Of a stretch of 64,000 bases of DNA, positions 47,449 through 62,047 are shown piece by piece. The stretch spans positions 1 through 64,000 of the forward strand of contig QANT01007097.1 in the NCBI GenBank assembly GCA_003254885.1, read 5' to 3'. The stretch comes from Purshia tridentata (Eukaryota > Streptophyta > Magnoliopsida > Rosales > Rosaceae). Position 1 is the first letter of the stretch. Each line of letters starts with the position of its first letter. The notes beneath the pieces are model-generated. The model did no database searches. It was not told the DNA's origin and was given only the letters and a program-made list of their open reading frames with translations. The position numbers and the translations under genes were made by a program.

Positions 47449-50400
47449 TTAATTACCGAAAATAGCCTCTTTGGTGACAAGCTTTATACCCCTCACGCAA
47501 AGCTCAGCCATTTCAACCCCACCTTCACACACAAAATGTAACTCCTTGTTCTTGGTAGTCACCACCATAAAGACTCCAGGTTCATTGACGTCACTCTTGC
47601 TCCGCCTATTCCTCCTAAAAGCTGCGCTAGGCCCCACCTCCGCCACCCGGCATATCACATTTCTCTTGTTTGACTTCCCCCATCGCAGCACTCCTGTGCT
47701 TTCCACCATTCTCATCTCTTTCCCATGAGGACTTCCTTTCCCTCCCTTTGTGTGCTTGTGAACGTAAAGCCCGTTCAGCACCAGCTTGCGAGCAAGCATG
47801 TCTAGTATCACACGCTCCGCATCATTTTTCACACCACTTTTCCTCGCTAGTGAGAGTGAAGTTTCGCCTTTAGCATTCTTGACATCCAAATTGGCACCGT
47901 GAGAGATTAAGAGTTCACACATGGGACCATAGCCTTCCCTAGCAGCTAACATGAGCGGAGTGTAACCATCTCCATCAGGGACATTTACATCGTAACCCCT
48001 ACTTGTTAACAATTTGACTGCATCCATGTCCCCATGACGTGCTGCACAGTGTAGAGCATAGAACCCTCCAGCGTAGCGATTGCCCCTTTCTAGTGCAAAT
48101 TCGAGCATTACCTTCTCAAAAAGATCACGGTTTTGGCTTACTTCTGATAGAGTAATTGCAGTCTCACCAGATTTATTACACAGCTTTACATCAGCCCCTG
48201 CATAAACCAGCAACCGGAATGCTTCCACATAGCCCTTCAAAGCAGTGATCATGACTGCCGAGAAACCTTGATCATCCTGATAATCAATGTCAAATTCTCC
48301 GGAACCAAATAGAGTTTTCAAGGCCTCAATATCACCAGCTTGAGCTACAAACATTAGGGGAGAGAAAACAGAAAAGTTGCTGGATCTGAGTATCTTTCCA
48401 GCTCTTAATAAACATATCAATGCCTGCTGAAAACCAAAGGACCAACAATTTGTCACAGCAATTGAACTGACAGACTGACCAGCGACATTAACCAAGCCAA
48501 GATCAGCATCAGCCATGGCCAATACTCTGAGACACTCATCATGCTTATATTTTGCACAGATCATTAGAGCTGTATCGCCAGTATCTGTCTTGGAGTTTAT
48601 ATCACAGCCCGAGTCAATTAAACATTGAAGGATTTTCGGCAAGCCAAGGCGGGCAGCCATGTGTATTGGATTAAACATGGTCATCCCAGTTGTTTTAACT
48701 GGTGATTCTAAATTGGCACCACAACTTAAGAGCACACGGACAGCTCCTATGTTGCCACATAGGATGGCATGGTGCAGGAGGGTTCTTCCACAATGAGGGG
48801 TATTGGGTGAAAGACGTTGGAGGAGCATGTGCAAGATAGAACCACTTACTTCAAAGTACTCCACTGCACACCAGGAAATTGGATAAGGCTCGGCCAGTCC
48901 TGCACCAACCCGCAACTCTTCCCCAGTAGTTGTGTCCCATGACCATGCTCCCAACCTCACTTCCGCATCTGTACTCACACCAGCCTATTTCCGTTTTGAG
49001 ACAAAGAACAAATGACGGCTGTTAGTGATGTGGAGTGAAAAGAAACATAAAAGGAAAATGGTAATTTAGAAGATAATGTAGTAACACTACTATTGCCCAT
49101 TTGCCCTATCAGAAATATAGAATCAGAAACATTTTCTGTTTAGATCTTACTGCAACAATAGAAACACTGTATTGCTACTGAAAGCCACAAATCCAGCTGG
49201 CACAATTATTGCACCACCGTCACACAGAGGACGGGGCCTACTCCTATTGGAATCTCAGACTATTCCAAATTTATGAATTTCAGGCTCATTCCAGATGACT
49301 TGAGTTATTCCTTTATAAATTAAAGGAGTGTCAAGCTAATGATACATTTATGCGAAACCTAGGCTCAAGAGTGCAGGGAAATTGACAGTAAAATAACTGT
49401 GACCCCAAGAACTTGTCTATATGTGCACCATGATTAGTTTAAAATAATTAAAACTGAAAGTGATGTGCAACTCACCTGTAGCAGCAAACGAACAATAGTG
49501 ACCTGCCGACTAACAACTGCAGCAACGAGTGCACTACAGTCAACATTAGTGTACAGAGAAGGCTTAGATGACTGAAGCAGCATCCTATCGACTGCACTTG
49601 CATCTACACCACACTGCCATTAAGCAGGAACAATGTTATTATAGTAAAAAAACTTACAGAAGGATCAAGTAAGAGGGCACCCTCGACAACCTGCTTGTCA
49701 GGAGCATTGCAGTAATTAATTCATTATTCATTCAGTAAACCTCTCTAGACAATATTAATCATTTTACCCACGATTATTACAATATAATGGGATATTTGTG
49801 CAATTAAGAGGAGCATTTTATGATGGCTCTTAAAAAAGGTTTTCTTTTTCACTGATGTCAAGTACTAACAATTATAAACTGCTAAATCATGTTTTAATAA
49901 AATGCTATACGCGATGGAATTTTGAAAGTTTCTGCTGGACAGCCCTAATGGGAAATGAATATGATGTTCTACCTTCATGAGCGTGTCCACCACATCCACA
50001 AACCCCCTGAAACATGCTGTGACAATAGCATGCACAGCAACATGGGGCCGGATCAAATCAGAGGCCATAAGTAGCTCCACGAGCTTGGCATGTCCATGAC
50101 AGCTTGCCTCCAACAGAGCTTCCTCACAAGCTAGTTGAGATGCTCCAGCTTTAAGTAGGATCTCAAGAATCTCAAGGTGGCCCTCTCTCACTGCTGCTGT
50201 TGTCGCGAAGCCCCTGAAGAGTTTCTGATTTACATCAGCTCCAACGCTCTGTCATTTGAGAAAAAACCATCCCTTAGTACGTTGCAAAGCCAGAGAAAAT
50301 ACTCAACACACAGACGTTATACTATTGCATCTATCTTTTTCTTTTTACCTTGAATTTCCTCGTAAATATTATAAAGGTAAACAGGACGAGATAAAAACTA

Positions 50401-51956
50401 GTACATTAGTAGGTATTTTGGTTTCTTCATCAAGTACAAAAGGTCATGGCCACATACAAACAAAATAGGGGAACAAATCTGATGTGATAGGGAAAAAGGC
50501 GTGGAACTTTCAACAAGCAGGTCCTTAATGTGAGGCAAAGGGGGATGTATAATATTTGCAATATGTTATGTACCTCAGGCTCAGAACAAACAGTTTGAGA
50601 CAACTCGATATGGGATCTCCAGACCATGTAATTAAAGTAAGCTGTCTAATAAAACATACTGTATTCTCAGCTCTTCCAAAATATAATACTTGTATGTATC
50701 TCTTTCTTTCAGCAGGTCGGGCATTATGGTAAGGCACAAAGAAACAACAATATCCAACTAAGCCAGACGGAAAAAGAAAATTTTAAAACAATTGTTGAAA
50801 TAAATAATAAAATAATAAAATAATAAAACTTTTGCCTCTAAAGCGCAGAGAAAGGAACAAAAACAAGAGGAACCACTCCGTCAATTTAAAGGTTGGGGAT
50901 AAGTCAGAAACTAATGCCTCGTAGAAGTGAATTTCAATGTGAGATGAAAAAATTTATGCCCGTGATGAAACGAAACCACCAAGAACACAATTAAAGCAAA
51001 TTCTCTAGCAATAATAGCAGACACTCTTCCAAGAAAACAATTTCAATGAGACTTGATGTGGCATTTTGTGTGAACTCGAAGAGTTAAAAAGAACTTTAAT
51101 TTGAAAGACACTACTTCCCCTCTTTTTTATAAAAAAATAAAATCGAATACTAACTCTTAAAAAGGGGGCACAAAGAGAACAGAAACAGAACTCCGCCAAA
51201 AGCTTGCCACAAAATACCGAAAAAAGTGTTACTTCACATAAACAAAAATTCACCAATGCTGGTTCATAAACTAACAAAATGTATAAAACACTTAATTTTT
51301 TTAACACAAACAAACTGCTTGCGAATCAGTAAAACTCACAATATGAATAGGCCAAAGAACATTTGAATTATCATTGACTTAAATTTGTTAATCATTAAAC
51401 AGAAATTCAAAAGCAGTACAAAATCTGCAATGTGGTTTAAAAAAAGTTATAGTCCTAGATTAATTCGTAAAAGAAGCATAAATACTAAAAAAACTTTTCA
51501 AAGTACAAATAAAAACTTTTCAAAGTACAAAATGCTTTCAGAAGCGGTGAAGAATCAACAATGTGAATAAAACGTTTAAAATCTCAACTTCAAGTCTTCA
51601 ACCACAGTGATCTGATGAAACAGAGTCTAAAATCTAAGCTTAATGAATCACATTACCAGTAATTTCTTCACCAAAGCTACGTTTCCAGCGTGAACGGCGA
51701 GGAAAAGAGCCGTGACGTCGGTTTTGAACTCCTCGTAGTCAACGTGGACTTCGCTCGCCGATTCCTCCCGCAACAACACCTCGGTCCTCCTGGTTTTGAG
51801 GTGCACAGCACCAACGAAGTTGACGTCTACAAACGGATCGGCGATGCACTCCAACGCCAACTTCAGATCGCTGGAGAGCGAAGCTTCGAGAAGACGTTGT
51901 GAAACCTCAGCCTCATAGTCCACCGGGAACACCTGCTTGCCGGAGAAGACCGTCAT
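47449..51956 (-). CDS. Ankyrin-repeat protein of a conserved plant family
   Basis: Four exons join in frame: 51956-51657, 50248-49973, 49613-49476 and 48984-47449, about 749 residues. The N-terminus MTVFSGKQVFPVDYEAEVSQ precedes ankyrin repeats that run through most of the protein, e.g. TALFLAVHAGNVALVKKLL, VREGHLEILEILLKAGA, GRTLLHHAILCGNIGAVRVLL, GDTALMICAKYKHDECLRVL, ALHCAARHGDMDAVKLLTSR and GYTPLMLAAREGYGPMCELL. A basic C-terminal domain follows with KHTKGGKGSPHGKEMR and RRNRRSKSD, ending KEAIFGN. There is no kinase, PGG membrane domain or RING, so it is an ankyrin scaffold of unknown partner. The start at 51956 is the first ATG in frame; upstream a TTTTGCAG acceptor suggests a leader intron. 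Intron 1 is about 1.4 kb. It is intact. Confidence 0.9.
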
Positions 51957-52059
51957 TTTCCGGCAAACACGTGGCGGAGTTCGAGCCTTGGTGGTAGCGG
52001 TCTTTTCCTGCAAAATCAGGTGAGAGAGCTCGCATGCGCTTTATCTCCTATTAATAAGA

Positions 52060-55000
52060 CGCGAGTCTCGAGAGAGAAGAAACACTTGAAATAAGTGGGC
52101 GCTAGACTGTGAGAGAGGGAAAGAGGAGGTTGCAAATTTATCGGGACCGTTTAACATAGGTTTAACCACGGTTAACAAAATATTTCCAAAAAACAACCAC
52201 GGTTACAAAAGGATTTCACTGAGGGTTTAAGACGTGGTTAAAAAAATGTTTACTTATAAGACGCGGGGTCCACATGTTACTGTAGTGCTGTCAAAGGGTC
52301 AACAATCTGTATGGAGTTACTGTGTTACTGGACCAGTTTATGAGCAGCAATTAACGCAGGCTCTACAATGCATACAGGACTCCTGGCTCGGAAACGGCAT
52401 GAATATATATCGGAGATAATATCATGTAACTGTCGTACGATGAGATGCATATTCTCGAATCAAGAACGTTAATGCTACTTTAAATTTAAAATCAAGGGAA
52501 TTATGGAAAGCTAATTTAATTTACTTCAACCAATAACTAATATCATTTACTTCCAACCACATAATTAAAATCAACTCTAAATAAATTACACTAACGTTCT
52601 CTAAAGTTAGTGGGGGTTATATTTAATTTTCAGAAAATGATTATGCATTCTGCTAATTATATAACTAGCTAGTGAATATGTTTTACATGGGCTACTGGCA
52701 CATACGCATTTCATATTTTTTAGAAAATCATGACTACATCACATGCATAAATATATAGTAGAGTAGAATTGTTTACTTCCTATATCACATGCATACGTTC
52801 AATTATCTCCATTTAAACAATGTAGAAGTAAGTCAATTTTCTTTCTCTGTTTTTTATATTAACATGCATATAAACCTAAACGTACTTAATTACCAAACAA
52901 AACAAAATACGAGGCAATTATTGTTATCAGATTCCAAATGGACATTTGTCTTACATGCATCGTTGACTTTTAACTTTTCATATGTGGGCAAGAATGGAGT
53001 TAATTTCCAGCATTACATTAATTTAAAAGACAATATTACACAGTACTTGGTCTCAAAATGATTTTATTTTGTCTACCCATTTAATTAAGCTAGATACGGA
53101 AAAAGATATATTACGCAATAGATCGAGTACATTAAAAAGAAAAGTTTGGTAGTGTGGTAGCATGGTATAGTATGAGTATCCAATGCAAATGGAAGTAATT
53201 GTAAGTAGCTGCCAAAAATGGAATATAAAATAGTAATTAATGTAGAGCAATGATAGCAGATAGCACAAGCTGTGTCGTTGAATACAGGGACACAGGCACA
53301 CTCAGTCCATGCATAAATCTCAACACCGCTCTATTCGGGACACATACAGTACAGATCGAACAGAGCCACCCATGCAATGTTCCAAACATCTTTAGCAGCA
53401 GTAAGTAATGAGTTGACGAGGTCAGAGATATATCTTTACAAAGAAGACACAGAGGGAATTAAAGTAAAAAAAAGCAGAGAATAAAGTTACTGCTCTTGTA
53501 TATGTTCCCCGTAATTCGTAGTCAATACGAGTACTGAAGAAGCAACCTCTAAGAGAAAGAGATTCAGACTGAGTCTTTGACCAACGTACATCTTAACTTT
53601 TGTCAACCTCGACTCTAGCTTACCTTTACTGTCCAATGCACAACAACTACGTATGTACATCGTGCATGTGCATGTGGCAAAGCACCGCAAAGCCAAAAAT
53701 AAAGCACTTCAGAATCTATTCTGTATATTTGATACTTTAATGGAAGCATCTTGACCGAGTTGTTTAGTTTAGATGTGGCAAAAATCTCTGTTAATTAGGT
53801 TTAAGCGATGAAGCTCGATAGCGGCAATATTATAAGATATCAGCAGCTCCAGCTCCAGCTGCACGTGAGTAAAATTTCTACTGCACGTGGGTACGTAGCA
53901 GTTGCAATGATCGTAGCCGGATTTAACCTGCGGCGTTTAGTTAGTGTATATATACCATCGTAAATCGTTAAACGCCTTCTAGCTCAATCGCTTAGACAAC
54001 TGCGGGAGAGATCGAAGAGATTATATATTATAAACTGACAGTGTTGTCACATGATAACTCTGAAAGCTCCGTTCGGAAACAGACACATATACAAGAATCA
54101 CAAACGTGGCAGTCAACTATGACATTCCCGAATGCAGTTAATTTACTTGGACTCTTCACTCCAGTGATCTTTCAGTCTTGGGTACGTAGTCTGCTAACTA
54201 CGACTTTTTATTTAATGTTTATAGATTATTACGTAATCAATTTAAAATTTGGCTTGAAGATAAAGAGATGCTTCCACGAATGAATCCAACCATGTCCTTG
54301 CTCCTTGGTATTGATGGCAGTTGCGAAACAATTTAGGGTGCAACTATATTTAAGCTCCCTTTAAAAAAAAAATAAAAATTATGGCGGGTTCGCAATTCTC
54401 GTTGAACGCAGCAAAAACCAAGCCATTGCGTACGTGGCATGCACGTGCAGTGCCAAGCATATACTAAACAGGCCACTTGGCCAACTTCCCTGCTTCGAAT
54501 CAAGTTAAACTAAAATAACCCCAATAAAACAGATAAGGGTTTTGGAGCAGAGTTGCAGAATAGTGTTCTTTTTTTAATTATTTTTTTAAAATCTTTAATT
54601 ATATGTTCAACACAGGAAATGGGTGAATTAAATAGAATATATCGACCCATACAGAAAATCTGAAATAGTAAATTAATATGCAATATAATGAGACAGACTA
54701 CGTACAGTTAATTGGAGTAAAATATAGAAATGGAGGTGTACGTAACTATATATAAAATCTCAAATTTTGGGTCGTGTCTCCAAATTTGCAACAATTGAGC
54801 CGCACGATTCGATCCAGATTTGAAAGCGTTGAATCCTTGATATGAATCATATGATGGAGTAAAAAATAAAAAAAAAGTATTGTACCTGCAGCAAGAACTA
54901 TTAACGCGTGGAAAATGTGAAGCATTAATTCTTTACGAGTTTACAGACGTAAGTTAAGACATAGTACGTTGACATATGTGACCATACACGTGGTGGGAAT

Positions 55001-57240
55001 TAAGGTGGTAGTTTCTTCTGTTCATGAGCTTTTTTGTTTACAGTTTTATTACATTTTAATAGAGAATTTCACATTCCTCAAAAAAGAAGAAGAGATTTTC
55101 ACGTGAGCGAGCTCTTTAATGACCCTCGATCAGAATTAAATTGGGAAATTCGTTAGTGGCAGCTGTTGCTAGTTCCCTCTCAATTTCCCCGAAGGTACGT
55201 ACGTACCGATGTTTGATATTTGTTCTGGACATAGAAAACCTAGCTTGTTGCATGGTGTGCCACTTGGTGTACAATAGAACATTCATGCATTTTGTGAATC
55301 CAATTTATATACTCTTTTTTTTTTTGTTGGTTTAAAATTAAATAGACTCTTAAATTTATATTACAAAATTAAAATTAAAATAATAAAAAAAATCAAAGGA
55401 TACAAATTCGTAATTTGCTAGGTCCTTAACAATAATATATATATAATTATAGTTGTATAAATTAAATATTAGTAGTCCCTTTAGCATATAAAGTTTTTCT
55501 ATTTTGGTAGCGAAATGACCACTTATATTGTGTTATATTTACCTGAGGGTGAAATTCAAGAAATTGAGACTATGAAGTGGGTATTGACCGTATTGGCTTG
55601 TAAAGGCATAAGTGTGTGGCTTTACTTTTGTACTCATTTGGATGATCATCTGGATTTTTCAAATTTGAGTTTGACTGTTGTTATTTCTTATCCAATGGCT
55701 TTAAGTTTGCAGTGCTGTGGCTATATACAATCTTCAAGATCGATGTACAGTACTACGTCTTACGGGTCGTTCCAATATTGGCCTTGCTGAACTTACTTAC
55801 TGGGCCCAATCTTGGGCCACTTTGGTGGTGGAGATCATTCAAGTAGTCCTCCTCAATTGGGACAATTAAAATGCATATCCAATATATATATAGCCACTAC
55901 TACTAGCCAGTAAGTTAGTAACCACCACCTTCCTTCTTTACCATTTCAAAATCCTTAATTTGTTCCTTTTTATACTTCTAAATGCTTTTGGGTGATAAAT
56001 CAGAATTTATTTTTTTCTAATTAAACCCAATATGCATGCACCTGAGCAAATCTGAGCCATTCAGACTCAAGCTAAGTGGTCAAAAAATCTTCTCATGACA
56101 GATTTTAGCCCCACCTAACTGAAATCAATCAATAGGATTTAAAAATCACCGGCGCCAAAGGCAATTTTTCTGGCCAACAAAGCACAAACGAATGTTAAAA
56201 CTTTTTGTGGACCTCAAAATTCAAAAAGAGAGCAACCTCTTTTCCTCTCCTGTAATCAATTTGCAAAATGATATGGAGTTTGATCAATTTAAACACGAAA
56301 CGACAATCCCAGGCCCGGACCACTAGCTTTGTTCACTTCCACTTAACTACCATAAAGTAAGAGTTTTTTTGAAGGCATATTAATTGGTTCAAGACTCTAA
56401 CTACTCCTCCAATTATGTATTAAAATAAGTTGCTTTGCTTATGGTTCAGAGTTCACCAACTCAAGCAAATTTGATATAATCACAAATGTAATCATTTCAA
56501 GGAGTGAGCATCTTTGTTTTATTTTAAGAAAAATTGGGAGCAATTACCAAATCATTAACTCATTATTTAAATTTAAACATGTTTCTTTGGCATTAGCAAA
56601 AGCCAAAAGCCAAAACAGATGCTTGAGCTTGAAGGAGCCGAAATCATTAATTAATCGTCCAAAACAAGGGGAAATGATGAAATGAATTAAGGTTGGTGTG
56701 GTGCGAAAAGGGAAACCTGTGTGATCAGAAAGGCACCATTTATATGCATGAATGCTTTCTTTGTAAGTATGTATAGTTTTGTAGTGGGGTTTCACTGTTC
56801 ATGGAGATGGAATAACCTTTTTCGATCGTTAAATTAATTAATGATCGTTTAAGGAAAGCTTCAAGACTATGATGTTTCAAATTACAAGTAGCAACGCTCT
56901 CTCTTTCTCCTAGCACACATTCCCAACTCCTTGACTCAACCTGGTGAGGATGACCAGCGTGCCTAGCTCGTACAAGTTTTGTTTCAATTATAACTATTAT
57001 AATGATGGGACCGAATCAGAATAAAAAATTATTATACGTGACTGTTACGCACCTGATATAAGGACATGATCAATTCACTTAAATTGTAATATATGTATAA
57101 TTTTAAGAGTATTTTTTAGAGTTTAGAATTTCATAAATTAATGATATATACATTTTATAATTTAAGTAAATTAATAATATCATGTGCCATAATGACGTGG
57201 TGTTACGATCATACACAATAATTTCTCGAACATAATTATC
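52060..57240. other. 5-kb intergenic region, no gene seen
   Basis: The left end holds the ankyrin-gene promoter. Beyond it I found only short AT-rich frames without domains, no splice-joined exons, no RNA genes and no intact transposon. TACGTA-type words are frequent at 52.4-55.3 kb but without an evident pattern. Confidence 0.5.
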
Positions 57241-57281
57241 AACTTGTTTTTCATACTATAATCGGGCTTTTTTCAGTTTAT

Positions 57282-57366
57282 TGGGCTTTAAGCTCCTGCA
57301 AAGTCCAATAACAAACCACTCCGTGGCCAGGCCCATATATAACTGCCCGAAGTCTCAATTGGCCCA
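57282..57366 (+). promoter_or_regulatory. PPOX2 promoter: site II motifs and TATA
   Basis: TGGGCT at 57282-57287, GGCCCA at 57330-57335 directly followed by TATATAA at 57336-57342, and GGCCCA at 57361-57366 lie 135-220 bases before the ATG at 57501. This fits a mitochondrial housekeeping promoter. Confidence 0.6.
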
Positions 57367-57500
57367 GTCCAGTTATATTATCTCCTCTTGTACAATAATA
57401 AGTCGACAACTTAACTCCTCCGTGGATTTGTATCGGAAAAAAACTCCTCCGTGGATTTTCATTTTTGAAGATTGATACCAGTCTCAGCACACCAGCGCAA

Positions 57501-60500
57501 ATGACCTCAGCTACCAACGAAGATAAGAAGAGTAATCTCTCTCTCTCTCAACACAATGAGGAACAATTCAAATTGAAACCAATTAATGCCAAATTAATCC
57601 AAATTGAAACAAATGAATGCAAAATTATATAACTTTTTTGCATTTGTTAGCAGCCTAGTAATGAGAAATGATAATCTTTTGTGGGGTTTTCAGGCTCTGT
57701 CAAAAGAGTAGCTGTTGTTGGTGCTGGTGTAAGGTATGTTAGTCAATTATAGCATTGCAGCTTTTTACCAAGTAGGAGTGTTAAACATTATTTGTTTTTT
57801 TTTTTCGATTTTTTCCCAAAAATTTGACTTTGACTTTATGTTACAATTGCTCAAGCGGGCTTGCTGCAGCCTACAAGCTGAAATCACATGGCTTCAAGGT
57901 CACAGTATTAGAAGCTGAGGGAAGAGCTGGAGGGAAGTTAAGAAGTGTTTCATATGATGGTCTAGTTTGGGATGAAGGAGCAAATACAATGGTGAATTTG
58001 TTACTATTAAACTATTGAAGGGTCTATACTCTATAGTTATTATGATTCCTATGCTAACATTGAGGTTTTATTTCCCCTGTGCAGACTGAGAGTGAAATGG
58101 AGGTCCAAACTTTGCTCGATGATCTTGGACTTCGAGAAAAGCAACAATTTGTAAGGGTTTCTTTTTATATCTCACATATGTACAAGTGCTAAATTATAGT
58201 TTGTGTTCTGCTGCTGTGGAGTCCTTTCAACTTATTTTGCACCACTTCAAACTTGGTTAGTTTGAAAGATGATGGTGGCTGATTTTTGTATTGATATAAT
58301 GATTGAATTGGCTGCTGTCTACTGTTACAGCCACTCTCACAGAACAAACGTTATGTCGTAAGGGATGGGTCGCCTGTGCTGGTATGTCTTGCTTGTTGCA
58401 TCTGTATTGTTAAATGAGTTTGCATCTTGTAATGGTTATTTGTAAGACTTTTTTCTTTATTTGTTTTGGGTTTTTACTTCCTTATATAGCTGGCTGTTCC
58501 TGACTGTGACCGTTATCTTTGGTCCATTTTTCACATCAGATACCTACGAATCCAGTCGCACTGATCAAGAGCAACTTTCTTTCTACAAAATCAAAGGTTT
58601 ATTTTCTACAATATGCATTTAATCATCTTGCAATCCTTTTGGGTATTGGTCAGAATCAATGCAAAATATCTTGTTTGGGCAACAAAAGGCTTGCCAAGCC
58701 CACCATATCATTTAAGTATGCATCAAATTGATTATGAATTTCTGTATCACAGTTTCAGATTATTCTGGAGCCATTTTTGTGGAAGAAAAAAAGGGTTTCA
58801 AATGATCGCACCCAAGAAAGGCAACTAGTCTCCTCTGTCACTAAAATTTTTTGCACTTCTACTTTATCTCTTATTTACTTGTTTTTTTTTCCCCGAAGTG
58901 ATTTTCTTAGAATTCTAGAATTTTGCTTGTTCTTCTGCAGTGTCGGTGAGTTCTTTCATAGTCATTTTGGGAAAGAGGTATATATTACATTACAATATTT
59001 TTCCAAATATAGTCCTTTGCTTTCTCTGAGGATTGATTATACACATCGTGCTGTAAAATCCTTGCAATTGTTGAAAATATTTTGTTTTTTTGTTTTTAAA
59101 TTTTTATAATATTATTGTTATCATTTTTGCTTGCAAGGTTGTTGATTATCTCATTGACCCTTTTGTTGCCGGCACAAGTGGTGGAGATCCTGAGTCTCTT
59201 TCTGTGAGTAATGAATCAGTCTTTGGGTGACTTGTGTGTTTGTTTCTTAACTCATCACTTGTTACCTGAAACTGGAAAAGATATTTATGCTGCCTTTCTA
59301 CTTTTTCCCTGCATCCATTCTCACAAATCTTGTCAAGCCTGAGAGAAGAAAACCCAAACTCAAACTTTTCTTTCACAATACCACCAATTTTGGTTTTTCT
59401 GAGTTGTTCTTTTCAGCCTTGTTATCTTGTGAGTTACAACATGGACCTGTTGGTGGTGCTTAATCATTTTCTTAAGTCTTTAATAATGCTGTTGTGTTGC
59501 CTTGTGATCCCTCAAACAGATGCGCCATTCTTTTCCAGAGCTATGGAATATAGAAAAAAGGTATATTCTTTAATCTACCAGAAAACTGAATTTACATCTA
59601 GGAACAAAATTAATATTGGATCTGTATGTCATCTATCCTGACCGATTCTAACATAAAAGCAGTTGGTTTCTTGTTACCTTTGCTTTCACTTGTGATATTA
59701 ATGTGGATAGTGAACTAGTGTTGTGATTAATATAAGTAAAAGTTACTAAACATTATTCTGTAGTTAATGCTTGTGGCATTATCTATATTTGTTGTAAGCA
59801 CCAGATTCTCTATTTTATCAGGTTTGGTTCTGTTATTTCTGGGGCAATCCAATCAAAATTATCTGCCAGAAAGGAAAAAGCTGGAGAAACAAATGGTTCT
59901 ATAGAAAAAGGGAAGCGTCAGCGCGGTTCATTTTCCTTTCAGGGTGGAATGCAGGTATAAATTTTTTGGGTTACTTTCCTTCCTCAAAGGTCACAAAAAT
60001 TTTTGTAATTTCATGTTTTTCCTGATGTTACCATATTTAGAATGTTCCTCTTGTCTGTAACTTCAGTTGTAAACATTTCGTTTATATCTTTGCTGCACTT
60101 ATACATTTTTAAAACTAAAATGCTTTACCCTTTTTTTATTTTCTGTCTAGTGCAGATACTCACTGATATGTTGTGCAACCAGCTTGGAAAAGATGAGATT
60201 AAACTAAACTCAAAGGTTTTGTCATTATCTTACCATCATGGTGGGACTTCTGCATTAGAAAGTTGGTCAATTTCCTCTGATGCTGATGTTGACAAGCATG
60301 TATCTGTTGATGCTGTAATCATGACGGTTAGTATATATCATTATTACTAAGTGCATGGTTTTAGTGGTTTGTTGACTTTCTCATCGGGGCACCTGTTGGT
60401 TCCAATGTCATCATGCTTAAAAGGGTGTGATTATGCATCCAACATTTTTTCTATGGAAAACATATGTTTTTTGAAATAAATCAAGATAGATCTGGAAGGG

Positions 60501-62047
60501 AAAAGAAAATACAAAGATATGTATTTCAACTGCTTTGTTGCAGTTACTAAATGGGCATGAGTCTTTCCCTCAAGGCACTTCAGTTTTACTGTGTACTATG
60601 ATTTGGGATACAAGTTCTGCATAGCTATATATTTACTCCCATGGTAGCTTTCTTATTTATATGAATTGGACTGAAATTTCCCTTTTGACTATTCTATGCA
60701 TCTACATGCTTTTTCTTCCATGCTTCATATAATATTAATCGACAAGGTTTCTTCTGTCATAGGCTCCGCTATGTAATGTCAAAGAAATGAAGTTCACAAA
60801 AAGAGGAACCCTCTTTCCTCTTGATTTTCTTCCTGAGGTACTTGTGACATCTAAGTTCAACATTTATGATTGGAAGTTTAGAATGATAGTCTGACAGAAG
60901 TTGCTGAACAAAGTTTTTTTTTCCTTTCCCTGTTCAACTTAGGAGTACCATAATTTTTTATGTCATATTGCAGGTAACTTATGTGCCACTATCGGTGGTA
61001 ATAACTGCTTTCAAGAAGGAAAATGTTAAGAGACCCCTTGAAGGATTTGGAGTTCTTGTTCCCTCGAAAGAGCAGAAAAATGGTTTAAAAACTCTTGGTA
61101 ATGCTTGGCTGTGGCCTAGTGACATGGAATAATTGATTTGTTCTCCTAACTAATATGGTCACTATGTCTGTTGTACAGGCACTCTCTTTTCCTCCATGAT
61201 GTTTCCAGATCGTGCACCTAATGACCTATATCTTTATACCACTTTTGTTGGGGGAAGTCGAAACAGGGAACTGGCAAAAGCTTCAACGTATGGGAAGCTT
61301 CAGTGCTTTCAATTTTGCAACACAGCCATTGTTTCTGTCCGATATTGTGAAATTAATTCTATATTATTCACACAACAATTACACAGAAACATATATGCAC
61401 TTTGTAATTTGACATGGCTAATACTTTTCTCCTCTTGACTATTGATCTAGGGATGAGTTGAAACAAATTGTTACCTCTGACATTAGGCACTTGTTAGGAG
61501 CAGAAGGCGATCCCACATTTGTGAAGTAAATAATCTATTTTTATCTTTTCTCTTCTTGTAGTTAAAATAATTGAAATGAATAGTTTAAGAGCCTATGTAT
61601 TACCAATTTTTCGGATAGTTTATCTTATAGCTTGAAGTTTACTTACTGGCAGCCATTTCCACTGGAGTAAAGCATTTCCATTGTATGGGCGTAACTATGA
61701 TTCAGTTATAGAAGCAATTGAGAGGATGGAGAAAAATCTTCCTGGGTTCTTCTGTGCAGGTAATTTACTCACCAACTGTGAGTTTTAGATAATAGAAACT
61801 AATGATTTGGATAATTGATGATTTTCAATTTTCCACTTGATGAGTGGTGCCCTTATAGTTAAATTCTTCTAAATTTTTTTTTTCTTCTGTATGTGGTATA
61901 CAAATTATGAATATTTTAGGTAACTATAGGGGTGGACTCTCTGTTGGAAAATCAATAACTTCTGGGTGCAAAGCAGCTGAACTTGTAATCTCCTATCTGG
62001 AATCTTCTTCAGATGACAAGACACTTCAGGAAGGATCTTCATTTTAG
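57501..62047 (+). CDS. PPOX2: Protoporphyrinogen oxidase, mitochondrial isoform
   Basis: This FAD enzyme oxidises protoporphyrinogen IX to protoporphyrin IX, the last step shared by haem and chlorophyll synthesis, and is the target of diphenyl-ether herbicides. Eighteen exons join in frame from 57501-57531 to 61920-62047, about 502 residues, the size of plant PPO2. The FAD-binding GAGVSG is at residues 20-25, with no long transit peptide, typical of the mitochondrial isoform. R98 in NKRYVV and the [11 protein letters not shown] loop (around residues 172-180), positions tied to herbicide resistance in weeds, have the sensitive form. Further markers are [31 protein letters not shown] and the C-terminal [18 protein letters not shown]. 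The intron after exon 7 (58759-58820) begins GC, not GT (AAAG|GCAACT), and joins to 58941-58977. It is intact. Confidence 0.96.

Noticed and set aside
51957-52013. N-terminal extension of the ankyrin protein
   Set aside because: It relies on a TTG start within a TTTTGCAG splice acceptor; the first in-frame ATG at 51956 fits the family N-terminus.
54041-54283. 80-residue ORF in the 52-57 kb gap
   Set aside because: No domain, no splice context and composition like the surrounding AT-rich DNA.
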